Positions 39,623-49,559 of a stretch of 64,000 nucleotides of DNA are shown in pieces. The stretch lies in contig NZ_KE387187.1 of NCBI RefSeq assembly GCF_000430645.1, positions 273,265 through 337,264 of the forward strand. Direction: 5' to 3'. A program made the position numbers and the translations under genes. Source of the DNA: Aquimarina latercula DSM 2041. GTDB taxonomy: Bacteria; Bacteroidota; Bacteroidia; Flavobacteriales; Flavobacteriaceae. Positions within the stretch are counted from its first letter, which is position 1; each line of letters begins with the position of its first letter. The notes below the pieces were generated by a model that had not been told where the DNA came from, ran no database searches, and saw only the letters and a program-made list of their open reading frames with translations.

Positions 39623-42600
39623 TTAAAATTCTGCGTTAACACCAAAAGTAAATGTTCTCGCACTTGGGTATCTACCCCTATCTATCCCCATTTGTAAAGC
39701 ATCTCCATTAAAAGAACCTATCTCCGGATCGTAACCTGTATAATCCGTGAAAGTATACAAATTGTTAATAGTTCCGTATACTCTGAATTTACGAATTCCA
39801 AGTGTTCTTATAAGATCATCAGATAAACTATAACCAATAGTCACATTTTGAATTCGTAAGTAAGAACCATCTTCAACATATCGATCCGAAATAAATAAAT
39901 TCTGATTATCATCTCCTCTTCGTGGTCTAGGAAATTCCGCATCAATATTATCAGATGTATAAAAATCTTGCGCTTCTGTCAATTGATTCGTAAATAATCT
40001 TGCCAACGACGTGGATTCTCTTCTTGTTAAATTCAAAATATCATTTCCATAGGAACCTTGAAGAAAAATACTTAGGTCAAAATTCTGATATCTAAAATTA
40101 TTATTAAACCCAAAAGTAAAGTCAGGATGAGGGTTACCTATAAACGTTCTATCTTCCTCATTTATAATACTATCTCCATTAAGATCTTCATATTGAACAT
40201 CTCCTAGATAATTATCCCCCAAACTATCGGAAAAAGGAATTCCAAACTGAACTGGTGCACCAGTAAGATCATCTTGACTTCTAAATAAACCTTTTACTTT
40301 ATACCCCCAAAATTGACCTATTGCCTCCCCTTCTACTGTTCTTGTAACTGGTGTAGATAAAAAAGAAGTATTTACACTTCGAATAATTTCCAGACTATTT
40401 TGATTTAAGTCTGTGACTTCATTCTTGTAATGCGAAAAGTTTAAACTAGTATTCCAGGAAAATTTCCTCGATGGATCGGTTGAAAAAGCTAAACTAACAT
40501 CGATTCCTCTGTTATTCATACTTCCTAAATTAACAAAAGGAGCTCTAATACCTCCCAAATCAGCTTCATCACCAGAAGGACCCGTAACATAAATAGGTAA
40601 AGGAAGCTGGAACAAAAAATCTTTCGAATCTTTATTATAAACGTCGATAGTTGCATTTAATTTACTATCAAAAACTGTAAAATCCAGGCCTATGTTGGTC
40701 TGCCTAGTTTCTTCCCATTTTAAATCTGGGTTTGGAATGTTTCGTACTAAAAAGCCTAAACCTAAACCCGTAGGAACATCGTCCAGACTGGAACCATATA
40801 AATAATTTGGTATATCCTGATTTCCAACAACGCCATATCCAACTCTTAACTTTAAATCATCAACAACATAATTTACATTCTCCATCCAAGGCTCTTGGTA
40901 TACTTTCCAAGACGCAGAAAAAGAAGGGAAATAGCCCCATTTATTGTTCCCTAAACCATCAAATTTAGAAGAACCGTCAGCACGAAACGTAGCTGTTAAA
41001 CCATATTTACCCATCAAGGAATAAATTGCTCTACCATAGTAAGAATTTAGAGTAGTACTATTTTTATAAGAATCTGAACTTACAATTTCACCTGCATTAT
41101 TCAAGGTTTGGACATTATTATTAACAAAACCTTGACCAGTAACTTGCGTACCATTCCAAGAAGACTCTTGAGCTTCTTGTCCTAACAATAGAGACAAATT
41201 GTGTATTTCATTTAATGTTTTATTAAAACTCAAATAATTCTTTACAATCCAAAAACGATTTTCCGCTCGCTTTTCTTGGAGTGTTGCATTATTATTAATA
41301 AAACGCCCCCATTCATACGTAGGAGTAAAAATAGAATTTGTGAAAAAATCAAAATTTCCACCTATTTCGTTTCTAAACTTTAAATCATTTGTAATATCAA
41401 ACTCTGTAAATATATTACCTAAAGCAGAATGCTTCCTCAATTTATTAGTTATACTTAAAGCCAAAGCAACTGGATTAATACTTCCTTCGTTCGCGGAAGG
41501 ATCAGAAGGAGGTCCTGCAAAAGTTCCATCAGCATTTCTTACAGCTACTTCTGGAGCTTGTAATAAAGACAAACTAACAACACCGTTCCTATCTCCGTTA
41601 AGAGTAATTTTTTCATCGGTTCTACCAGCAGTTATATTTGCACCTACTCTAAGCCAACTTTTTACATTACCCTCTACATTTACTCTAAAAGTAACTCTAT
41701 CAAAACCAGAACCAATTACTGTCCCTTCTTGTTCTAAGTATGCTCCTGATATAAGATAGTTCATTTTATCAGTATTTCCAGAATAAGATAACTGATAATT
41801 TTTCATTACTGACTGTTGAAAAACCGCATCCTGCCAATCAGTTCCAGCTCCCAATAAGTTAGGATTAGCTAACTGTGGTCTTCTTGGCACTTGATATGCG
41901 TCAGATAATTCATTCTGAAGAACCGCATAAGTTGGAAGATCCATTACATCTAATAATTTTTGTGGTTCTTGTAAAGTCAAAAATGTACTAAAATTAAATT
42001 TACTATCCTCATTACCTATATTACCTTTCTTTCCATTTTTTGTCTTTATTATTACAACTCCGTTAGCACCTCGAGATCCATATATAGCAGTAGCTGAAGC
42101 ATCCTTTAATATATCAATTGATTCAATATCTCCAGGATTCAAAAGAGCTAAAGGACTTGACCCTGTTTGACCGTTACCTCCAAAAGCCGAAGCATCTGTT
42201 CTTCCACTAGTACTAGAATTACGTGAATCCCCAGATATTGGAACACCATCAATAACATACAACGGTTCATTACTACCTGTTATCGATGTTAGCCCCCTGA
42301 TTTTAACCGATATAGCCCCACCAGGTTTTCCTGAATTTTGAGTAACAGTAACACCTGCAGCTCTTCCCTGCAATAACTGATCAACCGTAGGCTGTGGTAC
42401 ATCTGCTATATCCTTTATTTTTATTGTGGAAATCGAACCATTAACGTCTAATTTTCGCTGAGAACCATAACCTATCAAAACCACCTGTTCTAACCCCTCT
42501 GCATCCTCTTCTAAAACTACATTAATTACCTTTCGTTTCTCAACTCGTTCCTCCAAATCATTAAAACCAATATAACTAAAAAGTAAGATATTATTCTCTT

Positions 42601-42823
42601 CGACAATAATTTCATAATTCCCATCAAAATCCGTAGATGCTCCAATATTTGTTCCTTTTACAATGATATTTACTCCAGGTATAGGTTCACCTGACGGATG
42701 TAAGACTTGCCCTGTTACCGTTTTTTGTGAAAAAGATTGCATAACAAAACACAACACACAAATACAAAACAAAAAAACACTTCCCTTGCGATTATAGATA
42801 AATTTCGAGTTGTTTTCCTTCAT
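39623..42823 (-). CDS. susC: SusC/RagA-family TonB-linked outer-membrane transporter
   Basis: This 1066-residue protein has a signal peptide ending near SFSQ (33). A carboxypeptidase-regulatory-like domain (about 35-110, VTGQVLHPSGEPIPGVNIIV) is followed by the TonB-box-like EQVVLIGYGSQRK (about 113-125). A plug domain (about 130-260, LYVIDGVPISGD and SATAIYGSRGANGVV) and a 22-stranded barrel ending RTFTFGVNAEF complete it. There is no STN domain, so it is not an anti-sigma-signalling transporter. Control is more likely by the AraC or LuxR-type regulators. It heads the susC-susD-TIG lipoprotein operon, divergent from the GH26-symporter-GH130 operon across about 535 bp. Confidence 0.95.
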   Translation of the reverse strand: MKENNSKFIYNRKGSVFLFCICVLCFVMQSFSQKTVTGQVLHPSGEPIPGVNIIVKGTNIGASTDFDGNYEIIVEENNILLFSYIGFNDLEERVEKRKVINVVLEEDAEGLEQVVLIGYGSQRKLDVNGSISTIKIKDIADVPQPTVDQLLQGRAAGVTVTQNSGKPGGAISVKIRGLTSITGSNEPLYVIDGVPISGDSRNSSTSGRTDASAFGGNGQTGSSPLALLNPGDIESIDILKDASATAIYGSRGANGVVIIKTKNGKKGNIGNEDSKFNFSTFLTLQEPQKLLDVMDLPTYAVLQNELSDAYQVPRRPQLANPNLLGAGTDWQDAVFQQSVMKNYQLSYSGNTDKMNYLISGAYLEQEGTVIGSGFDRVTFRVNVEGNVKSWLRVGANITAGRTDEKITLNGDRNGVVSLSLLQAPEVAVRNADGTFAGPPSDPSANEGSINPVALALSITNKLRKHSALGNIFTEFDITNDLKFRNEIGGNFDFFTNSIFTPTYEWGRFINNNATLQEKRAENRFWIVKNYLSFNKTLNEIHNLSLLLGQEAQESSWNGTQVTGQGFVNNNVQTLNNAGEIVSSDSYKNSTTLNSYYGRAIYSLMGKYGLTATFRADGSSKFDGLGNNKWGYFPSFSASWKVYQEPWMENVNYVVDDLKLRVGYGVVGNQDIPNYLYGSSLDDVPTGLGLGFLVRNIPNPDLKWEETRQTNIGLDFTVFDSKLNATIDVYNKDSKDFLFQLPLPIYVTGPSGDEADLGGIRAPFVNLGSMNNRGIDVSLAFSTDPSRKFSWNTSLNFSHYKNEVTDLNQNSLEIIRSVNTSFLSTPVTRTVEGEAIGQFWGYKVKGLFRSQDDLTGAPVQFGIPFSDSLGDNYLGDVQYEDLNGDSIINEEDRTFIGNPHPDFTFGFNNNFRYQNFDLSIFLQGSYGNDILNLTRRESTSLARLFTNQLTEAQDFYTSDNIDAEFPRPRRGDDNQNLFISDRYVEDGSYLRIQNVTIGYSLSDDLIRTLGIRKFRVYGTINNLYTFTDYTGYDPEIGSFNGDALQMGIDRGRYPSARTFTFGVNAEF

Positions 42824-43359
42824 ATTAATATTTTAAATTAATTTTAAACCTTATAACGATACAGAATTAAAAAAAACTTCATAGTTTTCTAAATGCTAAT
42901 TTAGTATTCACGTTAATTATTCCTTAATACTATTTCATCATTTGGTGATATTATTCCTAAATCATTATCGAAAAAAAACTTTTATACTATTTATTATGAT
43001 AAATATTAATTATTCAAAGAGTTTTATGCCAATATTCCTAAATTCGAAAACCTCTTAAAAAACTAGTGATGTTGTCTCGGAACAAAAACCTTTTTTTCGC
43101 ATCAAATTGTAAGAGTAAATTTACAAATGGAATAAAACCTATATTAGACCTTAAGGCATATAAGAAATTTAGCGAATGTTCTGATTTAGAGATAGTCTAA
43201 GAGTCTTAATAGAAATTTAATTAGGAATTGATAAAATAATATTAACAATTTGATTATTCTGAATTTATATTTGTTTTCAACTAACATACGATGACGTTCC
43301 CATAATTTTATTTGAGAATTGTTCAAAAAAAATCAAAATTATATTATCTGCAAAATTTT
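42824..43359. promoter_or_regulatory. Divergent regulatory region between susC and the GH26 operon
   Basis: About 535 bp without a gene. On the + strand TATATTTG (43266-43273) matches the -7 consensus TAxxTTTG and would give a leader of about 80 nt before the GH26 start at 43360. No TTG at perfect spacing is seen. No clear -7 box was found for susC. The spacer must hold the promoters and operators for both halves of the mannan locus. Confidence 0.5.
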
Positions 43360-44508
43360 ATGATTTATACAAAAAAAATTCACTTTGACAATTACTTACT
43401 TCCCATTTTTTATCTTTCTGTGTTATTATTTTTTTGTTCGTGCAAATCTGTTAATAATTTATCTCAGTCCCATTTATTACTTGTAGATTCAAATGCTAAA
43501 AGTCAAGTTCATACCTTATATAATAAGATAAAAAGTATAACTAAAAAAGGGTATGCTTTTGGTCATCAAGATGCTACCGCGTATGGTATAGGTTGGAAAA
43601 ATAATGGCTCCATATATAAAAGTGATGTGAATCTAGTTGCTGGTGATTTTCCCGGTGTATATGGTTTCGACATTGGTCATATAGAAACTAAACAACCTCA
43701 TAATTTAGATACGGTCGACTTTAAATTAATGAAAAAATTGATACTCAAGGCCCACAAAGACAATGGAATTATCACTTTAAGTTGGCACCCAAATAATCCT
43801 AAAACCAATAAAAGCAGTTGGGACACAACATCTACCGTGAAAGACATTCTTAAAGGAGGGATATTACATTCTAAGTACAAAGAGGAATACCTAAAAAACG
43901 TTGCTAAATATCTAAAGCAATTAAATAAATTTTTAGGTAAAGATGTACCAGTAGTATTTCGTCCCTTTCATGAAATGAATGGCTGGTGGTTCTGGTGGGG
44001 TAACAAAAGTTGTACGCCTGATGAGTACAAAAGATTATGGAGAGAAACTGTAACATTATTAATAAAAGAATATAATGTACACAACGTCTTATTTATGTAC
44101 TCTCCCAATCTATTAAACAAAGGTCAGCAGTTTTTAGACTATTACCCTGGAGACAAATATGTGGATTTATTAGGTATTGACCTCTACCAATATTCCTCTG
44201 ACGAAGATTATGCGAATACTTTAAAGAAAGATTTAGCTATCCTAAAAAAGATAGGTAACGAAAAAAACATGCCATACGCACTTTCTGAAGCAGGATTAGA
44301 CGGTCTAAACAGCAGTGATGATTGGTGGACAAATGTTCTTGACAAGAATATTAAAGATTCAGGAATATCTTGGGTTTTACTATGGAGAAACGCTCGTAAA
44401 AGTCATTTTTATGTGCCTTATAAGAATCAAAAGACTAGTTCAAATTTCATTCAGTATCAAAAATTACCTCACGTACTTTTCTTAAACGATTTAAAGAAAA
44501 TAAAATAA
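43360..44508 (+). CDS. GH26 beta-mannanase lipoprotein
   Basis: I chose the ATG at 43360 over a TTG at 43312. It gives MIYTKKIHFDNYLLPIFY and a compact lipoprotein signal with LFFCSC. The mature GH26 TIM barrel has GHQDATAYGIGW near the N-terminus, WHPNNP, the acid/base motif RPFHEMNGWWFWWG (E205 from this start), YYPGDKYVDLLGIDLY and the nucleophile motif ALSEAGLDG (E310). These match classical endo-beta-1,4-mannanases or mannobiohydrolases. It is likely anchored at the outer membrane, cutting imported or surface-bound mannan. It is the first gene of an operon with the sugar symporter (34-bp gap) and GH130 (12-bp gap after the symporter). Confidence 0.9.
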   Translation: MIYTKKIHFDNYLLPIFYLSVLLFFCSCKSVNNLSQSHLLLVDSNAKSQVHTLYNKIKSITKKGYAFGHQDATAYGIGWKNNGSIYKSDVNLVAGDFPGVYGFDIGHIETKQPHNLDTVDFKLMKKLILKAHKDNGIITLSWHPNNPKTNKSSWDTTSTVKDILKGGILHSKYKEEYLKNVAKYLKQLNKFLGKDVPVVFRPFHEMNGWWFWWGNKSCTPDEYKRLWRETVTLLIKEYNVHNVLFMYSPNLLNKGQQFLDYYPGDKYVDLLGIDLYQYSSDEDYANTLKKDLAILKKIGNEKNMPYALSEAGLDGLNSSDDWWTNVLDKNIKDSGISWVLLWRNARKSHFYVPYKNQKTSSNFIQYQKLPHVLFLNDLKKIK

Positions 44509-44542
44509 ATATTCATTTTAAGAACAAATATTATAAACAAAA

Positions 44543-45937
44543 ATGCATAAATTAAAATTTAAAGAAAAGGCCGCTTACGGATTAGGTGATTTTGCATCAT
44601 CTATGTTTTGGAAGATATTTTCAATGTATCTACTTTTCTTTTATACAGACGTTTTTGGGATTTCTGCTGCTATGGTAGGTACAATGTTTTTAGTTACAAG
44701 AGTTTTTGACGGTATCAATGATCCTATTATGGGAATTATTGCCGATAGAACTAATACAAAATGGGGTAAATTTAGACCCTACCTCATGTGGATGGCGATC
44801 CCTTTTGCTATTATTGGAATACTAACCTTTACCACACCAGATTTAAGCACTTCGGGAAAACTCATTTACGCTTACATCACATACGCTTTAATGATGATCG
44901 TTTATACAACCGTTAATGTTCCGTATGCATCTTTATTAGGAGTTATGACTTCTGATCTAAAAGATAGAACATCATTAGCTACTTTCCGATTTGTATTCGC
45001 TTTTGCTGGAAGCATTCTTGTATTAGCTCTTGCCGAACCATTAGTTAGCTTTTTTAGTAAAACTGCTTCTGGAGTTGATGATACTCAAAAAGGGTGGCAA
45101 TATACCTTGATAGTGTATGGAGTTATCGCAGCTGTTCTTTTCTATCTTACTTTTTATTACACCAAAGAAAGAGTAAAACCTCCTAAAGAACAGAAAAATT
45201 CTTTAAAAACAGATTTAAAAAACCTAGCAAACAATAAACCGTGGTTTATCCTATTAGGTGCAGGAGTATCTTCGTTGATTTTTAATTCATTGAGAGATGG
45301 ATCTGCTATTTATTATTTTAAATATTATTTTAACAATCAAGAAGCATTTAAGCTTTCCATAATCGAAGTCGCTATAAATTATAGTACACTTTATTTAGTT
45401 TTAGGGCAAGCATTTAACATCATCGGAGTTCTTTTAGCTAAACCTTTATCTGATAAAATAGGAAAAAAAAACACATTCCTACTTTCAATGGTTTTTGCCA
45501 CAACAATGAGCTGTATCTTCTTTTGGTTTGAGGAAAGTGATTTAATATTAATATTCTTATTCCAATCATTAATTAGTATTAGCGCTGGAATCATCTTCCC
45601 CTTACTCTGGTCAATGTACGCTGATATAGCAGATTTCTCAGAATGGAAGACTGGCAGAAGAGCTACTGGTTTGATATTCTCATCATCATCTATGTCGCAA
45701 AAAATGGGATGGACTCTTGGAGGGGCTCTAACTGGCTGGATGTTGGCTTATTATGGATTTGAAGCCAATACTTCGCAAACAGAATCTGCCACTACAGGAA
45801 TAAGAATGATGCTAAGCTTTATACCTGCGGCAGGAGCATTGCTATCTGCTATTTTCATATTTTTTTACAAATTAGATGACAAATTTGTTCGACAAATTAA
45901 TACTGAGTTAATAGCGAGAAGGAAAAACGACAATTAA
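44543..45937 (+). CDS. GPH/MFS-family sugar:cation symporter (inner membrane)
   Basis: This 464-residue protein has 12 predicted membrane segments and an N-terminal KEKAAYGLGDFASSMFWK. The family signature RVFDGINDPIMGIIADRTNT is followed by KWGKFRPYL, and a central cytoplasmic loop (about 215-235) is KERVKPPKEQKNSLKT. These features place it in the glycoside-pentoside-hexuronide (melibiose-type) symporters. In mannan loci with GH130 and 2-epimerase the homologous transporter imports mannobiose. It lies between GH26 and GH130 in the same operon, which supports that substrate. Confidence 0.9.
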   Translation: MHKLKFKEKAAYGLGDFASSMFWKIFSMYLLFFYTDVFGISAAMVGTMFLVTRVFDGINDPIMGIIADRTNTKWGKFRPYLMWMAIPFAIIGILTFTTPDLSTSGKLIYAYITYALMMIVYTTVNVPYASLLGVMTSDLKDRTSLATFRFVFAFAGSILVLALAEPLVSFFSKTASGVDDTQKGWQYTLIVYGVIAAVLFYLTFYYTKERVKPPKEQKNSLKTDLKNLANNKPWFILLGAGVSSLIFNSLRDGSAIYYFKYYFNNQEAFKLSIIEVAINYSTLYLVLGQAFNIIGVLLAKPLSDKIGKKNTFLLSMVFATTMSCIFFWFEESDLILIFLFQSLISISAGIIFPLLWSMYADIADFSEWKTGRRATGLIFSSSSMSQKMGWTLGGALTGWMLAYYGFEANTSQTESATTGIRMMLSFIPAAGALLSAIFIFFYKLDDKFVRQINTELIARRKNDN

Positions 45938-45949
45938 AAAGTATTTAAA

Positions 45950-47137
45950 ATGATTAACAAAATAGAAAAACCATTCTCTAAAACTTTTGAAGAATTATTT
46001 AAAACGCATAAAGAATTAATTGAACAGAAAAACAGACCAATAGAAAACAACAATGGAGTATTCGAAAGATATGAAAAGCCTATAATAACTGCTGCGCATA
46101 CTCCATTACATTGGAGATATGATTTAAACGAGAATACTAATCCTATGGGATTAGAGCGCATTGGTGTCAACGCTACCTTTAATGCTGGAGCAATTAAATG
46201 GGGTGACAAATACATTTTATGTGTTAGAGTGGAAGGATTTGATAGAAAATCCTTTTTCGCAATTGCAGAAAGTCCAAATGGAATTGATAATTTTTCATTT
46301 TGGGATAAACCTTTAATTATTCCAGAAACAAACAATCCAACAACTAATATATATGATATGAGATTAGTATCTCACGAAGATGGTTGGATATATGGTGTAT
46401 TTTGTGCTGAAAGAAAGGACCCTAGTGCTCCAGCGGGAGATGTATCTAGTGCAATTGCAAGTGCAGGACTAGCTCGCACAAAAGACTTAATAAACTGGGA
46501 AAGATTACCTGACTTAATAACTCCTTCTAATCAACAAAGAAATGTGGTACTTCATCCTGAGTTTATCAATGGGAAATACTGTCTATATACAAGGCCCCAA
46601 GACGGATTTATAACAACTGGAGCGGGAGGTGGAATTGGCATAGGGTATACTGATTCAATGGAAAATCCAATTATAGAAAAAGAAAATGTCATATTTAATA
46701 AAAAATTTCATACCGTATATGAACTTAAAAATGGTTTAGGTCCTGCTCCACTTAAAACTAGAGATGGATGGATACATATGGCTCATGGGGTTCGAAATAC
46801 TGCAGCGGGATTAAGGTATGTACTATATGTGTTTATTACTGATTTAAAGGATATTACTAAAATAAAATATTGCCCTGGCGGATATTTTATGGCTCCAAAT
46901 GATGAAGAGATTATTGGAGATGTAGGTAACGTTTTATTTTGTAACGGATGGATTGAAGATCCAGATGGAACCGTTTTTATTTATTATGCTTCCTCTGACG
47001 TAAGGATGCACGTAGCAGTCTCATCAATAGATAAATTATTAGATTACTGTAAAAACACACCAGCAGATGCGCATAGCAGCTCAGAATCAGTTAAAACGAT
47101 TCATAAGTTAATAAGACACAATCAGGGGCTATATTAG
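45950..47137 (+). CDS. GH130 4-O-beta-D-mannosyl-D-glucose phosphorylase
   Basis: This 395-residue cytoplasmic protein has no signal peptide. The five-bladed propeller of GH130 is recognised by HTPLHWRYDLNE, ERIGVNATFNAGAI, RVEGFDRKSFFAIAES, TNIYDMRLVSHEDGW (D136, position of the general acid in this family), GLARTKDLINWERLPDL and GPAPLKTRDGWIHMAHGVR. The sequence pattern and length fit the mannosylglucose phosphorylase subgroup. It catalyses Man-beta-1,4-Glc + phosphate to alpha-mannose-1-phosphate + glucose. Context agrees, with the 2-epimerase supplying Man-Glc and the symporter gene 12 bp upstream supplying mannobiose. A mannan-oligosaccharide phosphorylase activity is the main alternative. 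Confidence 0.9.
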   Translation: MINKIEKPFSKTFEELFKTHKELIEQKNRPIENNNGVFERYEKPIITAAHTPLHWRYDLNENTNPMGLERIGVNATFNAGAIKWGDKYILCVRVEGFDRKSFFAIAESPNGIDNFSFWDKPLIIPETNNPTTNIYDMRLVSHEDGWIYGVFCAERKDPSAPAGDVSSAIASAGLARTKDLINWERLPDLITPSNQQRNVVLHPEFINGKYCLYTRPQDGFITTGAGGGIGIGYTDSMENPIIEKENVIFNKKFHTVYELKNGLGPAPLKTRDGWIHMAHGVRNTAAGLRYVLYVFITDLKDITKIKYCPGGYFMAPNDEEIIGDVGNVLFCNGWIEDPDGTVFIYYASSDVRMHVAVSSIDKLLDYCKNTPADAHSSSESVKTIHKLIRHNQGLY

Positions 47138-47664
47138 ATTTTTCTATTTCCTACAAAAACTAAGAATATTTTTAATTTTAAAATAATTGGGTTGCCAAAA
47201 TACTTTACCTTTCCTTATGTATTAGTCCTAATGAACTAAAAATAAATATTAAAATATTTAAAATTGCCGATGTGATGGTAAGGAATAAATTTGCTAGTAA
47301 TTCGTTTATAAATAAAGTAAATATTTGAGTGCAATCGCTACTGAAATTCAAAACAAGGAGCCTAATATTCGTACCTCGTTTAGGTTCGTTCCTTTTATCA
47401 ATAAGTGAATTACTAAAATCTTTAATAAGAGTTTGGTCAAAAAATTTAACTCTACTCCTATTAGTCGAATCAGGCAACATCGAATCTTTAGGAAAATTGA
47501 TGTATAAATCAGTGAGTGCTTAAGAATATTTTGTCTTTAACAGCCAAATTAATAGAAGAACATAAACTAAAATTTTAATGAGGAGATAATACAAATAATT
47601 TGAAAGATTAAACCCATTAGTCTCTTCAATAGAAACATTTTCTTGATAATATAAAATTGAATAG
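47138..47664. other. Spacer between GH130 and mannose-6-phosphate isomerase genes
   Basis: About 530 bp. Short ORFs on both strands overlap each other and none has family features. A minus-strand ORF at 47205-47480 ends in a hydrophobic segment but no relatives are recognised. It may be a degenerate gene. No terminator is evident. Confidence 0.4.
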
Positions 47665-48648
47665 ATGAATAATAAAGACGAGTTATATCCTATTAAGTTT
47701 TGTCCAATTTTCAAATATAGAATGTGGGGTGGAGAAAAATTGAAAAATGTATTGAACAAACAATATACTGAAATGAACATTGGAGAATCCTGGGAAATAT
47801 CTGATATAAAAGAAAGTCAGACAGTCGTAGCCAATGGGAAATTTAAAGGATTCACTATTAAGCAATTATCAAAAAAATACAAAGAGAGATTACTAGGCAA
47901 AGAAGTTTATGATAAGTTTAAAGAAGAGTTTCCTCTTTTAATAAAATTTATAGATGCACGAGAACCATTATCTATTCAAGTTCATCCTAATAATCTGTTA
48001 GCAAAAGAAAGACATAATTCTTTTGGAAAAAATGAAATGTGGTATATAATGCAAGCAGACGATGATGCTAATATAATTATTGGATTTAACAAAGAAGTTG
48101 ATCAAAATACTTATTCTAATCATTTAAGAAATAATTCCCTTTTAGAAATTCTTAATAAGGAGAAAGTAAAGAAGGGAGATACTTTTTACATTCCAACGGG
48201 AAAAATTCATGCAATTGGATCCGGAGTATTATTAGCAGAAATTCAACAAACTTCAGACATAACCTATCGCATTTATGACTACAACCGAATAGATTCTAAA
48301 CTAGGAAAAAAAAGAGAATTACACACTGAATTAGCACTTGATGCTATGGATTATACTTTTCAGAAAAAACATAAAACAAATTATAATATACTAAATAATA
48401 CTCATAGTCCCCTAGTACATTCCCCATACTTTAAAAGTCATATTTTGAGAATTAATAAAGAATTAGTTCTTGATCTATCTGACATTGATTCTTTTGTCAT
48501 CTACATATGTGTAGGCGGAAAATTAAAATTAGAATATAATAAAATTGAATACGATTTGAAAACAGGAGAAACTATTTTGTTACCAGCCACAATCAACAAA
48601 GTAAAAATTACCTCGAAGAAAGTTGTTCTAATCCAAGTAACTTTGTAA
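47665..48648 (+). CDS. manA: Mannose-6-phosphate isomerase (class I, ManA-type)
   Basis: This 327-residue cupin-fold cytoplasmic enzyme has YRMWGGEKL, GESWEISD, LSIQVHPNN (H107), FGKNEMWYI (E124), PTGKIHAIGSGVLLAEIQQT (H182) and YRIYDYNR (R202). The His/Glu residues are the zinc ligands of this family. It converts mannose-6-phosphate to fructose-6-phosphate and so feeds glycolysis with mannose released by GH130. A phosphomannomutase is still needed and is not in this window. The length of about 327 is that of the short bacterial type. Confidence 0.9.
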   Translation: MNNKDELYPIKFCPIFKYRMWGGEKLKNVLNKQYTEMNIGESWEISDIKESQTVVANGKFKGFTIKQLSKKYKERLLGKEVYDKFKEEFPLLIKFIDAREPLSIQVHPNNLLAKERHNSFGKNEMWYIMQADDDANIIIGFNKEVDQNTYSNHLRNNSLLEILNKEKVKKGDTFYIPTGKIHAIGSGVLLAEIQQTSDITYRIYDYNRIDSKLGKKRELHTELALDAMDYTFQKKHKTNYNILNNTHSPLVHSPYFKSHILRINKELVLDLSDIDSFVIYICVGGKLKLEYNKIEYDLKTGETILLPATINKVKITSKKVVLIQVTL

Positions 48649-48952
48649 CATGTTAACTAATAGTTAAATATATTGTTCAAGAATCTTTAAAATTCTAAAA
48701 TCTAGAACCATTTAATTGAACTTGATTAACCATTTTTGCATTCAAATGTTTCAGTATTAAAAGGGATTTAACAAAATTCAAATCGATTAAATATGGTTAA
48801 TGAAAGTAATTTCCTTCGGGATATTAAAAATTAACGAAAGATAAAGACGTATTCGGAAAAGCGTTTTAAATTATAAAAAGGGAGCCATGAAAATAAATTT
48901 TTAGAGGTCAGTATTTAAATACATATCTTTAAGTCACTAAAATACTTTATTT

Positions 48953-49390
48953 ATGGATGTTTTCAAGGGCCAAAACCTTCTAGAGTTCTCTGATCGGTTC
49001 AAAAGTGATACTGATTGCAAGGAACATTTGTCTGAAATTAAATGGAAAGACACTTATCAATGTGTAAAATGCAATCATAAAGCTAGTCAAAAACGGAAAG
49101 ATTTTTCAAGGACTTGTAATGTTTGTTCTCATACAGAATCTGCAACAGCTAATACCCTTATTCCATAAAGTGAAGTTTGGTTTGCGCAAGGCCTTTTTTA
49201 TCTGTTTTGAGATGGCAACAAGCACTAAAAGTCTTTCTGCAAGTCATATGGGTACACGATACGATGTAACTGAAAGGACAGCTCGTTTGTTTATGCTAAA
49301 AGTCAGATAAGCCGTGGCATCTAGCGGTAATAATCAAATGGATGGCACTGTACATGTTGATGAATTTTTTTTAGGTGGAGTAGTATAATA
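48953..49390 (+). pseudogene. IS1595-family transposase fragment, frameshifted
   Basis: The N-terminal zinc-ribbon part reads CVKCNHKASQKRKDFSRTCN (CxxC...CxxC). A frameshift near 49160 leads to FHKVKFGLRKAFFICFEMA and STKSLSASHMGTRYDVTERTA. After a stop at 49308 comes MDGTVHVDEFFLGGVV, the start of the DDE domain. The remainder is absent. It is a 5' fragment only. Confidence 0.7.
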
Positions 49391-49559
49391 CTCACCATTT
49401 TTAAGACAGCTACTTAAATTACAAATTTAGTGCTGTATCAAAACAAAAATTGTTTTGGAATCAATCAAATATAAACTCACTTTACTTGAGATTGTTTCAA
49501 ATTTTGATGTTCATCTTCCCTAAATATTGATCATATCTACTTGCAAGCGAAAGTTTATA

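Noticed and set aside
41340..41759. 139-codon + strand ORF within susC
   Set aside because: It is antisense to the conserved barrel region of SusC. The composition reflects the complementary codons.
43312..43359. TTG start extending the GH26 protein by 16 residues
   Set aside because: The extension adds a charged stretch before the lipoprotein signal. The ATG at 43360 gives a normal signal peptide.
47205..47780. Overlapping short ORFs on both strands between GH130 and manA
   Set aside because: There are no motifs, starts conflict and the frames overlap. At best this is an unrecognisable degenerate gene.
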